From NCBI RefSeq assembly GCF_028993635.1, contig NZ_CP118631.1, positions 3,286,001-3,350,000 of the forward strand: a stretch of DNA of 64,000 nucleotides, written 5' to 3'. The notes beneath the pieces were generated by a model. It saw nothing but the letters and a program-made list of their open reading frames with translations, was not told where the DNA came from and made no database searches. The number at the start of each line of letters is the position of its first letter. Position 1 is the first letter of the stretch. Of this stretch, positions 34,911 to 42,630 are shown one piece after another. Both the position numbers and the translations under genes were made by a program. This stretch comes from Mucilaginibacter sp. SJ (GTDB lineage: Bacteria > Bacteroidota > Bacteroidia > Sphingobacteriales > Sphingobacteriaceae).

Positions 34911-36452
34911 ATGGAGCCTAATATTTCAGATATCCTAAAACGTTTACATATAAACGATATTAATGACGCCTTTAGTACAGGCAGTGCCTGGGGCAGCAGT
35001 GACGGTGCCGCAGTAAAAGATATAACATCTCCGGTCGACGGCAAAAAAATAGCATCAGTAAGGCTGGCAACGGAAGCAGATTATAACCAGGCAGTTGAGC
35101 AGGCAGTCAAGGCATTTAAAACCTGGCGTAAAACCCCGGCACCTAAACGTGGCGAAATAGTGCGCCAGATTGGTGAGGCTTTACGCGCAGCCAAGCAGGA
35201 CCTGGGCACCCTGGTATCCTACGAAATGGGCAAAAGTCTGCAGGAAGGTCTGGGCGAGGTTCAGGAAATGATAGATATTGCCGATTTTGCCGCTGGCTTA
35301 AGTCGCCAGCTGTATGGTTTAACCATGCACAGCGAAAGGCCCGACCACCGCATGTATGAGCAATACCACCCGCTGGGCATAGTAGGAATTATTTCGGCAT
35401 TTAACTTCCCGGTAGCGGTCTGGAGCTGGAATTCCCTGCTGGCCTGGGTTTGCGGTGATGTGTGCATCTGGAAACCATCCGAAAAAACGCCTTTAACCGC
35501 AATTGCCTGCCAGCATATAGCGCAGGAGGTTTTTAAAAAGAATAACATTGAAGAAGGTGTATCATGCCTGGTAATAGGCGAGCGTAACATTGGTGAACTG
35601 ATGGCTGCCGATACCCGCGTTCCCTTGGTATCTGCTACAGGCTCAACCCGTATGGGTAAAGCGGTGAGCGCCGCGGTTGGTGCAAGGCTGGGCAAAAGTT
35701 TGTTGGAACTTGGCGGTAATAATGCCATCATCATCAGCGAAAATGCCGATCTGGATATGTCGCTCATCGGCGCGGTGTTCGGGGCGGTGGGTACTGCCGG
35801 TCAGCGTTGTACCAGTACCCGCAGGCTTATTATTCACGAAAGCGTTTACGAAGCATTTAAGCAAAAACTGATTAATGCTTATAAGCAGATCAGGATTGGA
35901 AACCCATTGAATGAACACAACCATATGGGCCCTTTGATTGACACAGATGCTGTTGCCTTGTATCTTGAGTCGATTGAAAAATGCAAGGCCGAAGGCGGCA
36001 ACTTCGTGGTTGAAGGCGGCAAACTGGAAGGTGTAGGTTATGAATCGGGCTGTTATGTAAAACCATGCATTGCTGAGGTTGAAAATCACTTTAAGATAGT
36101 GCAGCACGAAACCTTTGCACCTATCCTTTACCTTATCAAATACAATACTATTGAGGAGGCTATCGATTTGCAAAATGGTGTTCCGCAAGGACTGTCATCG
36201 GCTATTATGACCAATAATTTGCGCGAGGCAGAACAATTTTTATCCTACGCAGGTTCTGATTGCGGAATTGCTAATGTTAACATCGGCACATCCGGGGCTG
36301 AAATAGGCGGCGCTTTCGGCGGTGAAAAGGAAACAGGCGGCGGCAGGGAATCAGGATCGGATGCATGGAAAGTTTATATGAGGCGGCAAACCAATACTAT
36401 TAACTATTCAAAAACGCTGCCTTTAGCCCAGGGGATAAAGTTTGATTTGTAG
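34911..36452 (+). CDS. ALDH7-type aldehyde dehydrogenase (aminoadipate semialdehyde type)
   Basis: 513 residues from the ATG at 34911; an upstream TTG lies inside the promoter. ALDH landmarks: FNFPVAVWSWN, the NAD site ATGSTRMGKAV, general base LLELGGNNA and nucleophile GTAGQRCTSTRRL. ALDH7 (antiquitin) marks include FGAVGTAGQRCTS and the C-terminal GGEKETGGGRESGSDAW. Such enzymes oxidise alpha-aminoadipate semialdehyde in lysine breakdown; a broader aldehyde role is possible. No other lysine-catabolism gene adjoins it. Confidence 0.92.
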   Translation: MEPNISDILKRLHINDINDAFSTGSAWGSSDGAAVKDITSPVDGKKIASVRLATEADYNQAVEQAVKAFKTWRKTPAPKRGEIVRQIGEALRAAKQDLGTLVSYEMGKSLQEGLGEVQEMIDIADFAAGLSRQLYGLTMHSERPDHRMYEQYHPLGIVGIISAFNFPVAVWSWNSLLAWVCGDVCIWKPSEKTPLTAIACQHIAQEVFKKNNIEEGVSCLVIGERNIGELMAADTRVPLVSATGSTRMGKAVSAAVGARLGKSLLELGGNNAIIISENADLDMSLIGAVFGAVGTAGQRCTSTRRLIIHESVYEAFKQKLINAYKQIRIGNPLNEHNHMGPLIDTDAVALYLESIEKCKAEGGNFVVEGGKLEGVGYESGCYVKPCIAEVENHFKIVQHETFAPILYLIKYNTIEEAIDLQNGVPQGLSSAIMTNNLREAEQFLSYAGSDCGIANVNIGTSGAEIGGAFGGEKETGGGRESGSDAWKVYMRRQTNTINYSKTLPLAQGIKFDL

Positions 36453-36464
36453 TTTCTGAACTGA

Positions 36465-36497
36465 CAAAATCCCCCAAAACTCTGGCTCAGACAAATT
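36465..36497. repeat. half copy of the CCCCCAAAA/TTCAGACAAATT repeat
   Basis: CAAAATCCCCCAAAACTCTG followed by GCTCAGACAAATT closely matches 54605-54637. It lies 12 bp past the aldehyde dehydrogenase stop. Confidence 0.55.
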
Positions 36498-36560
36498 AAA
36501 CATCAAATTCTGATCTAAACCTGGAGTTAAACAAAGCGCCATTGCTATTGTTATTAAAAC

Positions 36561-36764
36561 ATGACAAAGCCAGCAAACGAAAAAGATAAACCTTCGCCAT
36601 CAGATACCCCGACCCACAGGCCAAATGACAATGGGCATAAAAGCAAAGTGCGCAAAGAAGATAAACAATATCACGCCGATAATCCGCATGGCGGCGATAT
36701 TGCCAAAAAGCATGAAAAGGAAGAACAACCGGTTCATTCAGTGAAAAGTGTACCGAAGAAATGA
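36561..36764 (+). CDS. small highly charged protein, unknown
   Basis: 67 residues, very rich in Lys, His, Asp, Glu and Pro, with no hydrophobic segment (MTKPANEKDKPSPSDTPTHR at the start). It has the low-complexity, likely disordered look of small Bacteroidota proteins found near housekeeping genes. The ATG follows an A-rich stretch (TTATTAAAAC), which suits Bacteroidota translation starts. I do not recognise a family. Its TGA stop overlaps by one base the first unit of a 7-bp repeat array. It could also be an unexpressed frame. Confidence 0.5.
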   Translation: MTKPANEKDKPSPSDTPTHRPNDNGHKSKVRKEDKQYHADNPHGGDIAKKHEKEEQPVHSVKSVPKK

Positions 36765-36902
36765 GTTCTAAGTCTTGAGTCGCAAGTTTGAAGTCGCAAG
36801 TCCAAAGTCTCAAGTTTTAAATTAAGGGTTTCGCAGAGTATCGGTTTCAGAATCAGAACTTAAGACTTAGAACTTCGTACTTAAAACTCAGAACTACGAC
36901 TT
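36764..36902. repeat. inverted heptad array pair (AGTNNNN words)
   Basis: Left arm, eight units in perfect phase 36764-36819: AGTTCTA, AGTCTTG, AGTCGCA, AGTTTGA, AGTCGCA, AGTCCAA, AGTCTCA, AGTTTTA. Right arm 36854-36902 on the plus strand: CAGAACT, TAAGACT, TAGAACT, TCGTACT, TAAAACT, CAGAACT, ACGACTT. The spacer is 34 bp. The left arm starts in the stop codon of one gene and the right arm contains the stop codon of the convergent ABC gene. Confidence 0.9.
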
Positions 36903-38747
36903 AACAATCCCTGCTGAATTAAACTGCAAATCATACAGCTTACGGTAGTGGCCGTTCTCAATTTTAAGCAATTCCTGGTGGGTGCCCATTTCCATGATCT
37001 CACCGTGATCAAGTACGATGATCCTGTCGGCATTTTGAATGGTGGAAAGCCTGTGGGCTATCACTATAGCTGTGCGGCCTTCCATTAATTTATTGATGGC
37101 ATTCTGGATCAGGATCTCCGTTTCCGTATCAACAGATGATGTAGCTTCGTCCAAAACTAAAATTGCGGGATTATAAACCAGTGCCCTGATAAACGAGATC
37201 AGCTGCGACTGCCCGGCCGAAAGTGTTGAGCCGCGTTCCATCACATTATAATCGTAGCCACCCGGTAACCGTTCGATAAAATCATGCGCGCCAACATCTC
37301 TGGCTGCGGCTATGATCTGGTCGCGGGTTATAGTAGGATTATTGAGGCTGACATTATTGGCAATGGTATCGCTGAATAAAAAAACATCCTGTATCACAGT
37401 TGCTATCTGCGAACGCAGGTAGTTTACATCATAATCATGGATATCATGCCCATCAACCCTTACACAACCTTTGCCAATTTCATAAAAACGGTTCAGGATA
37501 TTAATGGTTGATGATTTACCTGCGCCGGTTGCCCCTACCAAAGCCAATGTTTCGCCTGGCTTGATGTGGAAGCTGATATTTTTCAGCACCCAGTTTTCAT
37601 CATTATAGGCAAACCATACTTTATCAAAGCTAATATCGCCCTGCAGCCTGCCTGTTGTGAGTGTGCCTTTATTTTCGGCCACCTCGTCGGTATCCAATAC
37701 TTTAAAAATCCTGTCGGCACCTACCATGCCCATTTGCAGGGTATTAAATTTATCGGCCAGCTGGCGGATAGGCCTGAACAGCATATTCAGCAACACGATA
37801 AAGCTGGTGATCAACCCGGGAGTAATGCCTTTACCCGATACGGTAATAGCAGCCATTTGACTGTCAGACAGCATCCTTTTACAACCATACCAAACCAACA
37901 GGCCCATACAAATGGCAAAGAGGATTTCAACTACAGGGAAAAATATGGAATAATACCAGTTTGAGCGGATATTGGCATCGCGGTACTTTTCGTTTACGGC
38001 TTTAAATTTACGCATCTCCTGGTCTTCACGGGCAAAGATCTGGATCACGCTGATACCTGAAATATGTTCGGCCAAAAAGGTATTGAGCCTTGCCACCTGC
38101 GTGCGTACCTCCTGGAAAGATGATTTAATAGCCTCTTTAAACACATAGGTTGAAGCAAACAGGAAGGGCATCGGAATGAGCGTAATCAGGGCCAGTTTCC
38201 AGTCCTGCCAAAGCATGTAGCCAATCACGGCGATTACCAGCAGCATATCGCCCATGATAGAAATCAACCCTTCCGAAAAAATATCAGCAATAGTTTCCAG
38301 GTCAGACACGGTACGCGTAATGAGCATACCGATAGGCGTACGGTCAAAATATTTTAATCTTAAACCAGTAATGTGGTTAAAAATATCGATCCTCAAATCA
38401 CGGATCACATATTGACCCAGCGCATTGGTTAAATAAGTTTGGTAGTACTGCGCAATAGTTTGAATAATCAATTGAGCTATCATTAGCTCAACCATAAAAA
38501 CCAGGCCGTTATAATCGTCGTTCAAAATGTTGACATCCAGCGTACGCTGGATCAGGATAGGCTGCAGCAAAGCATTGGCAGCTATAAAAATAGTCAGGAA
38601 AGTAGCTATAACAAAGGTTTTGTTATACGGCTTAACGTAATGCATTACGCGGCCAAGCAGCTTCCAGTCGAGGGCCTTTCCGGTTACGCCCCCCCTGCCC
38701 CCTGAAGAGGGTGCCTGCTTATTAGTATTTTCTTCCTTTTTTGCCAC
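36894..38747 (-). CDS. ABC exporter, fused permease and ATPase (MsbA-like)
   Basis: 617 residues from a GTG at 38745-38747. Six membrane helices (about 40-340) precede the ATPase: Walker A GATGAGKSS (about 408), signature LSAGQSQ, Walker B ILVLDEATSSVDT and H-loop VIAHRLS. The N-terminus is a Gly/Ser/Lys linker. Homodimeric half-exporters of this kind move lipids or drugs out of the cytoplasm; the substrate is unknown. The last two codons and the TAG stop lie within a heptad repeat arm. The -7 box is 5 bp from the GTG. Confidence 0.93.
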   Translation of the reverse strand: MAKKEENTNKQAPSSGGRGGVTGKALDWKLLGRVMHYVKPYNKTFVIATFLTIFIAANALLQPILIQRTLDVNILNDDYNGLVFMVELMIAQLIIQTIAQYYQTYLTNALGQYVIRDLRIDIFNHITGLRLKYFDRTPIGMLITRTVSDLETIADIFSEGLISIMGDMLLVIAVIGYMLWQDWKLALITLIPMPFLFASTYVFKEAIKSSFQEVRTQVARLNTFLAEHISGISVIQIFAREDQEMRKFKAVNEKYRDANIRSNWYYSIFFPVVEILFAICMGLLVWYGCKRMLSDSQMAAITVSGKGITPGLITSFIVLLNMLFRPIRQLADKFNTLQMGMVGADRIFKVLDTDEVAENKGTLTTGRLQGDISFDKVWFAYNDENWVLKNISFHIKPGETLALVGATGAGKSSTINILNRFYEIGKGCVRVDGHDIHDYDVNYLRSQIATVIQDVFLFSDTIANNVSLNNPTITRDQIIAAARDVGAHDFIERLPGGYDYNVMERGSTLSAGQSQLISFIRALVYNPAILVLDEATSSVDTETEILIQNAINKLMEGRTAIVIAHRLSTIQNADRIIVLDHGEIMEMGTHQELLKIENGHYRKLYDLQFNSAGIVKS

Positions 38748-38752
38748 TATTT

Positions 38753-38760
38753 CAAATGTA
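38753..38760 (-). promoter_or_regulatory. -7 box five bases before the ABC exporter start
   Basis: Leftward TACATTTG-AAATA-GTG. The spacing leaves room for no leader. Confidence 0.5.
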
Positions 38761-38809
38761 AGGTATAATTATAAATCTTAAAATTCTATTCTGCACCATT
38801 ATTCCCCCT

Positions 38810-39616
38810 TTAGTGGGTTAGGAGGAACGGATATTTCACCTCCGTCAAGTACAAGCCGCAGGCCGGAACACTGGTGCCGGCGTTTGAGCGGTTCTTACTT
38901 TCAATAATTTCGCGAATGCTTTCGGGAGATATTTCTTCCCGGCCGATCATCATTAATGTACCCACAATGGCGCGTACCATGTTACGCAAAAACCTGTCGG
39001 CAGTGATATGGAAAACGATGCCACTGTCGGTTTTCACCCATTCGGCACTGGTAATTTTGCAGTTATTGGTTTTTACCTGGGTGTTTGATTTACTGAAACA
39101 ACTAAAATCAATATAGTCCATCATGATAACTGCTGCCCGGTTCATCAGGCCGATATTGGGCACATCACGCAATTGCCAGGAAGCCCCCTGTAAAAAAGGG
39201 TCTTTACTAAAGTGAACATGATATTGATACGAGCGCGATGTGGCATCAAAACGGGCATGCGCATCGGCATGAACGGGGATAATATTTTTTATAGCGATAT
39301 CAGGTGGAAGCAGGGCGTTGAGGCCCCTCACTTTATGTCCATAGTCAATAGTCGATAGACCATAGCTTGAGGATTTACTATCGACCATGGACCATGGACT
39401 ATGGCCTTCAATATCGAAATGCGCGAAGAACTCTTTGGCGTGCACACCTGTATCTGTACGGCCGCAGCCGGTTGTTTCTATAGGCTGTCGTAAAATTGTG
39501 CTTAAGGCCTTGTTCAGCAACTCCTGTACACTTACGGCATTTTGTTGTATTTGCCAGCCGTGATAGGCGGTGCCGTTGTAGGCCAGTTCAATAAAATAAC
39601 GCTGATTTGTGCTCAC
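38810..39616 (-). CDS. truA: tRNA pseudouridine synthase A, with repeat-derived insert
   Basis: 268 residues from a GTG at 39614-39616. TruA converts uridines 38-40 of the anticodon arm to pseudouridine. The catalytic Asp55 is in TTGCGRTDTGVHAKEF, and FDATSRSYQYHV and FLRNMVRAIVGTLMMIGR are standard TruA motifs. Residues about 71-95, between FFAHFDIE and VRGLNALLPPDIAI, are an unusual Ser/Asp-rich loop encoded entirely by an inverted 7-bp repeat array (39337-39404); the frame stays open. The catalytic core is intact, so the enzyme is probably active. A -7 box lies 5 bp from the start. Confidence 0.95.
   Translation of the reverse strand: MSTNQRYFIELAYNGTAYHGWQIQQNAVSVQELLNKALSTILRQPIETTGCGRTDTGVHAKEFFAHFDIEGHSPWSMVDSKSSSYGLSTIDYGHKVRGLNALLPPDIAIKNIIPVHADAHARFDATSRSYQYHVHFSKDPFLQGASWQLRDVPNIGLMNRAAVIMMDYIDFSCFSKSNTQVKTNNCKITSAEWVKTDSGIVFHITADRFLRNMVRAIVGTLMMIGREEISPESIREIIESKNRSNAGTSVPACGLYLTEVKYPFLLTH
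39337..39404. repeat. inverted heptad array pair inside truA
   Basis: Left arm 39337-39364: GTCCATA, GTCAATA, GTCGATA, GACCATA. Right arm 39377-39404: ACTATCG, ACCATGG, ACCATGG, ACTATGG. The arms are inverted relatives around a 12-bp loop. It encodes TruA residues about 71-93 in frame. Confidence 0.88.
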
Positions 39617-39621
39617 GACGG

Positions 39622-39629
39622 CAAAGTTA
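39622..39629 (-). promoter_or_regulatory. -7 box five bases before the truA start
   Basis: Leftward TAACTTTG-CCGTC-GTG, the same spacing as for the ABC exporter and the PIG-L gene. Confidence 0.48.
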
Positions 39630-39715
39630 ATAATCTGCCGCCTATGGCAGGCTCATAATTTGGTCATAGTATTTCAGGGAGCAATAAATCGGCTACACTC
39701 TATAAGCAAAACAAT

Positions 39716-39723
39716 TATATTTG
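39716..39723 (+). promoter_or_regulatory. -7 box of the DUF4293 gene
   Basis: TATATTTG, exact consensus, 21 bp before the ATG at 39745. Confidence 0.5.
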
Positions 39724-39744
39724 CCCATATAATAATTAAATACT

Positions 39745-40212
39745 ATGCTTCAACGCATCCAAAGCATTTACCTTTTGTTCGCCAGCCTTGTGCTGTTCGC
39801 CCTTTTCTTTTTTCCGCTTGCCCACAATGTTTATATTAATGATAAGCCCTCAAGCATTATGGTTACCGGTATTTACCAGGATGTGAACGGCGTACAGCAG
39901 CATACCCAAACATTTGTGGCACTCACCGCTATAACAGCTATTGTTGCCCTTATTCCTTTGGTCATCATTTTTCTATATAAAAACCGAAAACAGCAAATAG
40001 CCTTCTGTTACAGTGCTATACTGGTACTTATCGGCTATAGTTTCTGGATGGCACAAACTGTTAAAGGCGCAGCAGGCAGCATTACGCTTGACACACGCAC
40101 GATGGGCATTGGCCTGTTCCTTACTTCATTAAGTATCATACTGATCATCTTCGCGCAAAAAAGCATAAAAAAAGATGAGAAGCTGGTAAAATCGGCCGAC
40201 AGGTTGAGGTAA
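39745..40212 (+). CDS. DUF4293 membrane protein
   Basis: 155 residues with four membrane helices (about 7-27, 52-75, 83-103, 116-137) and a basic C-terminal tail. The opening MLQRIQSIYLLFASLVLF is the hallmark of DUF4293, a small Bacteroidota inner-membrane family of unknown function. It is divergent from truA, as often in this phylum. The stop is followed after 9 bp by a heptad array. Confidence 0.9.
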   Translation: MLQRIQSIYLLFASLVLFALFFFPLAHNVYINDKPSSIMVTGIYQDVNGVQQHTQTFVALTAITAIVALIPLVIIFLYKNRKQQIAFCYSAILVLIGYSFWMAQTVKGAAGSITLDTRTMGIGLFLTSLSIILIIFAQKSIKKDEKLVKSADRLR

Positions 40213-40221
40213 ACCCGGGTT

Positions 40222-40306
40222 AGTGTTAAGTCGACAGTACTAAGTCGGAAGTCATAAGTTTGGTTTTCTTTTTATCTACCTGGAGCTTATGGCTAAAACC
40301 TAAGTT
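40222..40306. repeat. inverted heptad array pair (AGTNNNN words)
   Basis: Left arm 40222-40263, six units in phase: AGTGTTA, AGTCGAC, AGTACTA, AGTCGGA, AGTCATA, AGTTTGG. Right arm 40279-40306 on the plus strand: CCTGGAG, CTTATGG, CTAAAAC, CTAAGTT, the inverted TAG/AAG-anchored form. It begins 10 bp after the DUF4293 stop. Confidence 0.78.
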
Positions 40307-40514
40307 ACTTTTTTGTAATCCCGGTGTAAAACAGGCAATGATTTATGACTTTCATGCTCACTAAAACTCCTTGTTATCTAAAAATCGACCTTTAGAAACC
40401 GGAGAAAAAAGATAATCCTTGTTATGAAATTATTAATTAACTGGTTTTTTTTCAGTCAATTAGTAACGTATTCTCAATAATACTACTAAACTTCATTTTA
40501 TCTCAGCCTACCTA

Positions 40515-40545
40515 TTGGAATTGTAAAACATTAACGCTATCTTTG
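40515..40545 (+). promoter_or_regulatory. promoter of the DEAD-box helicase gene
   Basis: A TTG at 40515-40517 and TATCTTTG at 40538-40545 are separated by 20 bp, close to the Bacteroidota -33/-7 spacing. Initiation near 40551 leaves a leader of about 35 nt to the ATG at 40587. Confidence 0.55.
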
Positions 40546-40586
40546 CGCCCGATTTGACGATGTTGTCAAATTCGTTATTTAAATTC

Positions 40587-42392
40587 ATGAACAACCCATT
40601 TATTGAACTGGGAATCCGTCATGATATTGTTAATGCCATCTCTGAGTTAGGATTTGAGAATCCTACACCAATCCAGGAGCAGTCAATCCCGGTATTGTTA
40701 ACAGGCAGCAACGATTTTGTCGGATTAGCCCAAACCGGGACCGGAAAAACTGCTGCCTTTGGCCTACCATTGTTGGAACTGCTTGATTTCGAAGAAAATC
40801 ATCCACAGGCACTTGTTTTATGCCCAACACGCGAACTTTGTTTACAGATCGCGAACGACATTAAGAATTACGCCAAAAAAATGAACAACGTACACGTTGT
40901 TGCCGTTTATGGTGGTGCAAGCATTATGGATCAGTTACGCCAGATCAAACGCGGCGTACAGATCGTAGTAGCTACACCAGGTCGTATGCTTGATATCATT
41001 AACCGTAAGGCTATTGATTTTTCGGCTGTGAAGTATGTAGTATTGGATGAGGCTGACGAAATGCTCAATATGGGCTTTCAGGAAGACATTGATAGTATCT
41101 TATCTACCACACCCGAAGAGAAAAAAACCTGGCTATTCTCGGCCACCATGCCTGCCGAAGTTAGGCGGATCGCAAAAAAATACATGACCGATCCCTTCGA
41201 GCTTACTATGGGCGCAAAAAACACCGGCAATGCCAATATCGAGCATGAGTACTATATAGTACGTGCCCGTGACAAGTATGCCGCGTTTAAACGTATTGTT
41301 GACTTTAACCCTGATATTTTTGGTATCGTATTTTGCCGTACCAAAATTGAAACACAGGAAATTGCTGAATCACTGATCAAAGACGGCTACAATGCTGATT
41401 CATTGCATGGTGACCTTTCACAACAACAACGCGATAAAGTGATGAAACGCTACCGTGAGCGCAGCCTGCAATTATTAATTGCTACTGACGTTGCAGCACG
41501 TGGTATCGACGTTAACGATGTAACTCACGTTATTAACTATTCATTACCCGACGAGATTGAAAACTACACTCACCGTAGCGGCCGTACAGCCCGTGCAGGT
41601 AAAACCGGTGTATCAATCTCTATCGTTAACGCCAAAGAATTAGGCAAAATCCGCCAGATTGAGCGTGTTATTGGTAAAAAATTCGTGAAAGCTGAGATCC
41701 CTACAGGTTTTGATGTTTGCGAAAAACAATTGTTCTCTATCGTTCACAAGGTACATAACGTAACTGTAAACGAAGAGCAGATTGAGCAATACCTGCCGCG
41801 CATTTATGACGAGTTTAAAGATTTCACCAAGGAAGATTTCATTAAACGCTTTGCTTCAATTGAGTTTAACCGTTTCCTTGATTATTATAAAAACGCTCCC
41901 GACCTGAATGCCAGCATTGAAGAAGGCCGTAACAGGTTTGAAGATCGCGGCGAACGCGGCAACGGCGTAAGAGGTAACTACACCCGTTTATTTATAAACC
42001 TTGGTTCGGTTGACGAGTTTAACCGTGGCGATTTGTTAGGTTACATCTGTAACACTACCAAAATAAGCGGCCGTACCGTTGGTAAGATCGATGTTAAAGG
42101 TGTTTACTCATTCTTTGAAGTGCAGAACGAAGATGTTGATAAAGTGATGGCCAGCTTTAAAGAAGCCGAATATAAAGGTCGTCCGGTAAGGATCGAGATC
42201 TCAGGCGAAGGCACCAGCGAACGTCGTGAAGGCGGATACCGTGGCGGGGATCGCCGTGAAGGTGGCTACCGTGGTGGTGACCGTCGTGAAGGCGGATACC
42301 GTAGTAACGAACGCCGCGAACACAGTGGTGGCTTCCGTGATTTTTCAGGCAAGCCCCGTGAAGATCGTCCTGAGCGCAGAAGGAGATTTTAA
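40587..42392 (+). CDS. DEAD-box RNA helicase with DbpA-type RNA-binding domain
   Basis: 601 residues from MNNPFIELGIRHDIVNAI; an in-frame TTG and ATG upstream (40554, 40560) lie very close to the transcript start. Motifs in order: Q motif, AQTGTGKTAAF, PTREL, TPGR, VLDEADEML, FSATMP, then FCRTK, ATDVAARGIDV and YTHRSGRTARAG. Residues about 470-545 form the DbpA/CsdA-type RNA-binding domain (TRLFINLGSVDEFNRGDLLG). The tail is Arg/Gly-rich with three copies of a REGGYRGGD unit. It probably unwinds rRNA or mRNA structure, as in cold adaptation or ribosome assembly. Confidence 0.94.
   Translation: MNNPFIELGIRHDIVNAISELGFENPTPIQEQSIPVLLTGSNDFVGLAQTGTGKTAAFGLPLLELLDFEENHPQALVLCPTRELCLQIANDIKNYAKKMNNVHVVAVYGGASIMDQLRQIKRGVQIVVATPGRMLDIINRKAIDFSAVKYVVLDEADEMLNMGFQEDIDSILSTTPEEKKTWLFSATMPAEVRRIAKKYMTDPFELTMGAKNTGNANIEHEYYIVRARDKYAAFKRIVDFNPDIFGIVFCRTKIETQEIAESLIKDGYNADSLHGDLSQQQRDKVMKRYRERSLQLLIATDVAARGIDVNDVTHVINYSLPDEIENYTHRSGRTARAGKTGVSISIVNAKELGKIRQIERVIGKKFVKAEIPTGFDVCEKQLFSIVHKVHNVTVNEEQIEQYLPRIYDEFKDFTKEDFIKRFASIEFNRFLDYYKNAPDLNASIEEGRNRFEDRGERGNGVRGNYTRLFINLGSVDEFNRGDLLGYICNTTKISGRTVGKIDVKGVYSFFEVQNEDVDKVMASFKEAEYKGRPVRIEISGEGTSERREGGYRGGDRREGGYRGGDRREGGYRSNERREHSGGFRDFSGKPREDRPERRRRF
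42224..42311 (+). repeat. in-frame 30-bp tandem repeat in the helicase tail
   Basis: GAAGGCGGATACCGTGG-type units of 30 bp encode REGGYRGGDR about three times. The first two are nearly identical at DNA level; the third diverges to REGGYRSNER. Confidence 0.75.
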
Positions 42393-42403
42393 TCATCCAT
42401 GAT

Positions 42404-42439
42404 AAAAAAACCACCATGTGCAAAGCATGTGGTGGTTTT
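42404..42439 (+). terminator. terminator of the DEAD-box gene
   Basis: AAAACCACCA pairs with TGGTGGTTTT around TGTGCAAAGCATG, 11 bp past the stop. The A7 ahead also allows use by leftward transcripts. Confidence 0.85.
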
Positions 42440-42485
42440 CATGAGCTTCCTTTAGTAAGAAGCATTAGTTTTAGTTTAGTTTTGT

Positions 42486-42532
42486 TAACAAAGCCTTTTT
42501 ACCGCTGCATACGGGAACAAAGGCTTTTGTTT
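42486..42532. terminator. second hairpin between convergent genes
   Basis: AAAGCCTTT (42490-42498) and AAAGGCTTT (42519-42527), extended outward by AACA and TGTT, followed by TTTTAT rightward and by T5 leftward. Confidence 0.6.
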
Positions 42533-42591
42533 TATATATAAGTCCGGCTTTTTTTCATTCATAAGCGAGCTTCAACCTATCCATAAAACTT

Positions 42592-42626
42592 ATGAGCTTT
42601 CGGCTTTGAGCATTCAGCTTTCAGCC
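42592..42626 (-). repeat. heptad array behind the small lipoprotein gene
   Basis: Plus strand units ATGAGCT, TTCGGCT, TTGAGCA, TTCAGCT, TTCAGCC in exact phase; read leftward these are AGCNNAA words. The array begins 4 bp after the stop codon at 42631-42633. No opposite arm was seen. Confidence 0.8.
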
Positions 42627-42630
42627 TACA

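Larger units (their letters stand above)
40213..40586. other. intergenic region before the DEAD-box gene
   Basis: 374 bp. It holds the heptad array pair 40222-40306 and the DEAD-box promoter at 40515-40545. The remainder (40307-40510) is AT-rich with no feature I can support. Confidence 0.6.

Noticed and set aside
35643..36188. 181-residue frame opposite the aldehyde dehydrogenase gene
   Set aside because: Antisense shadow of an enzyme with all catalytic motifs; no promoter or family pattern.
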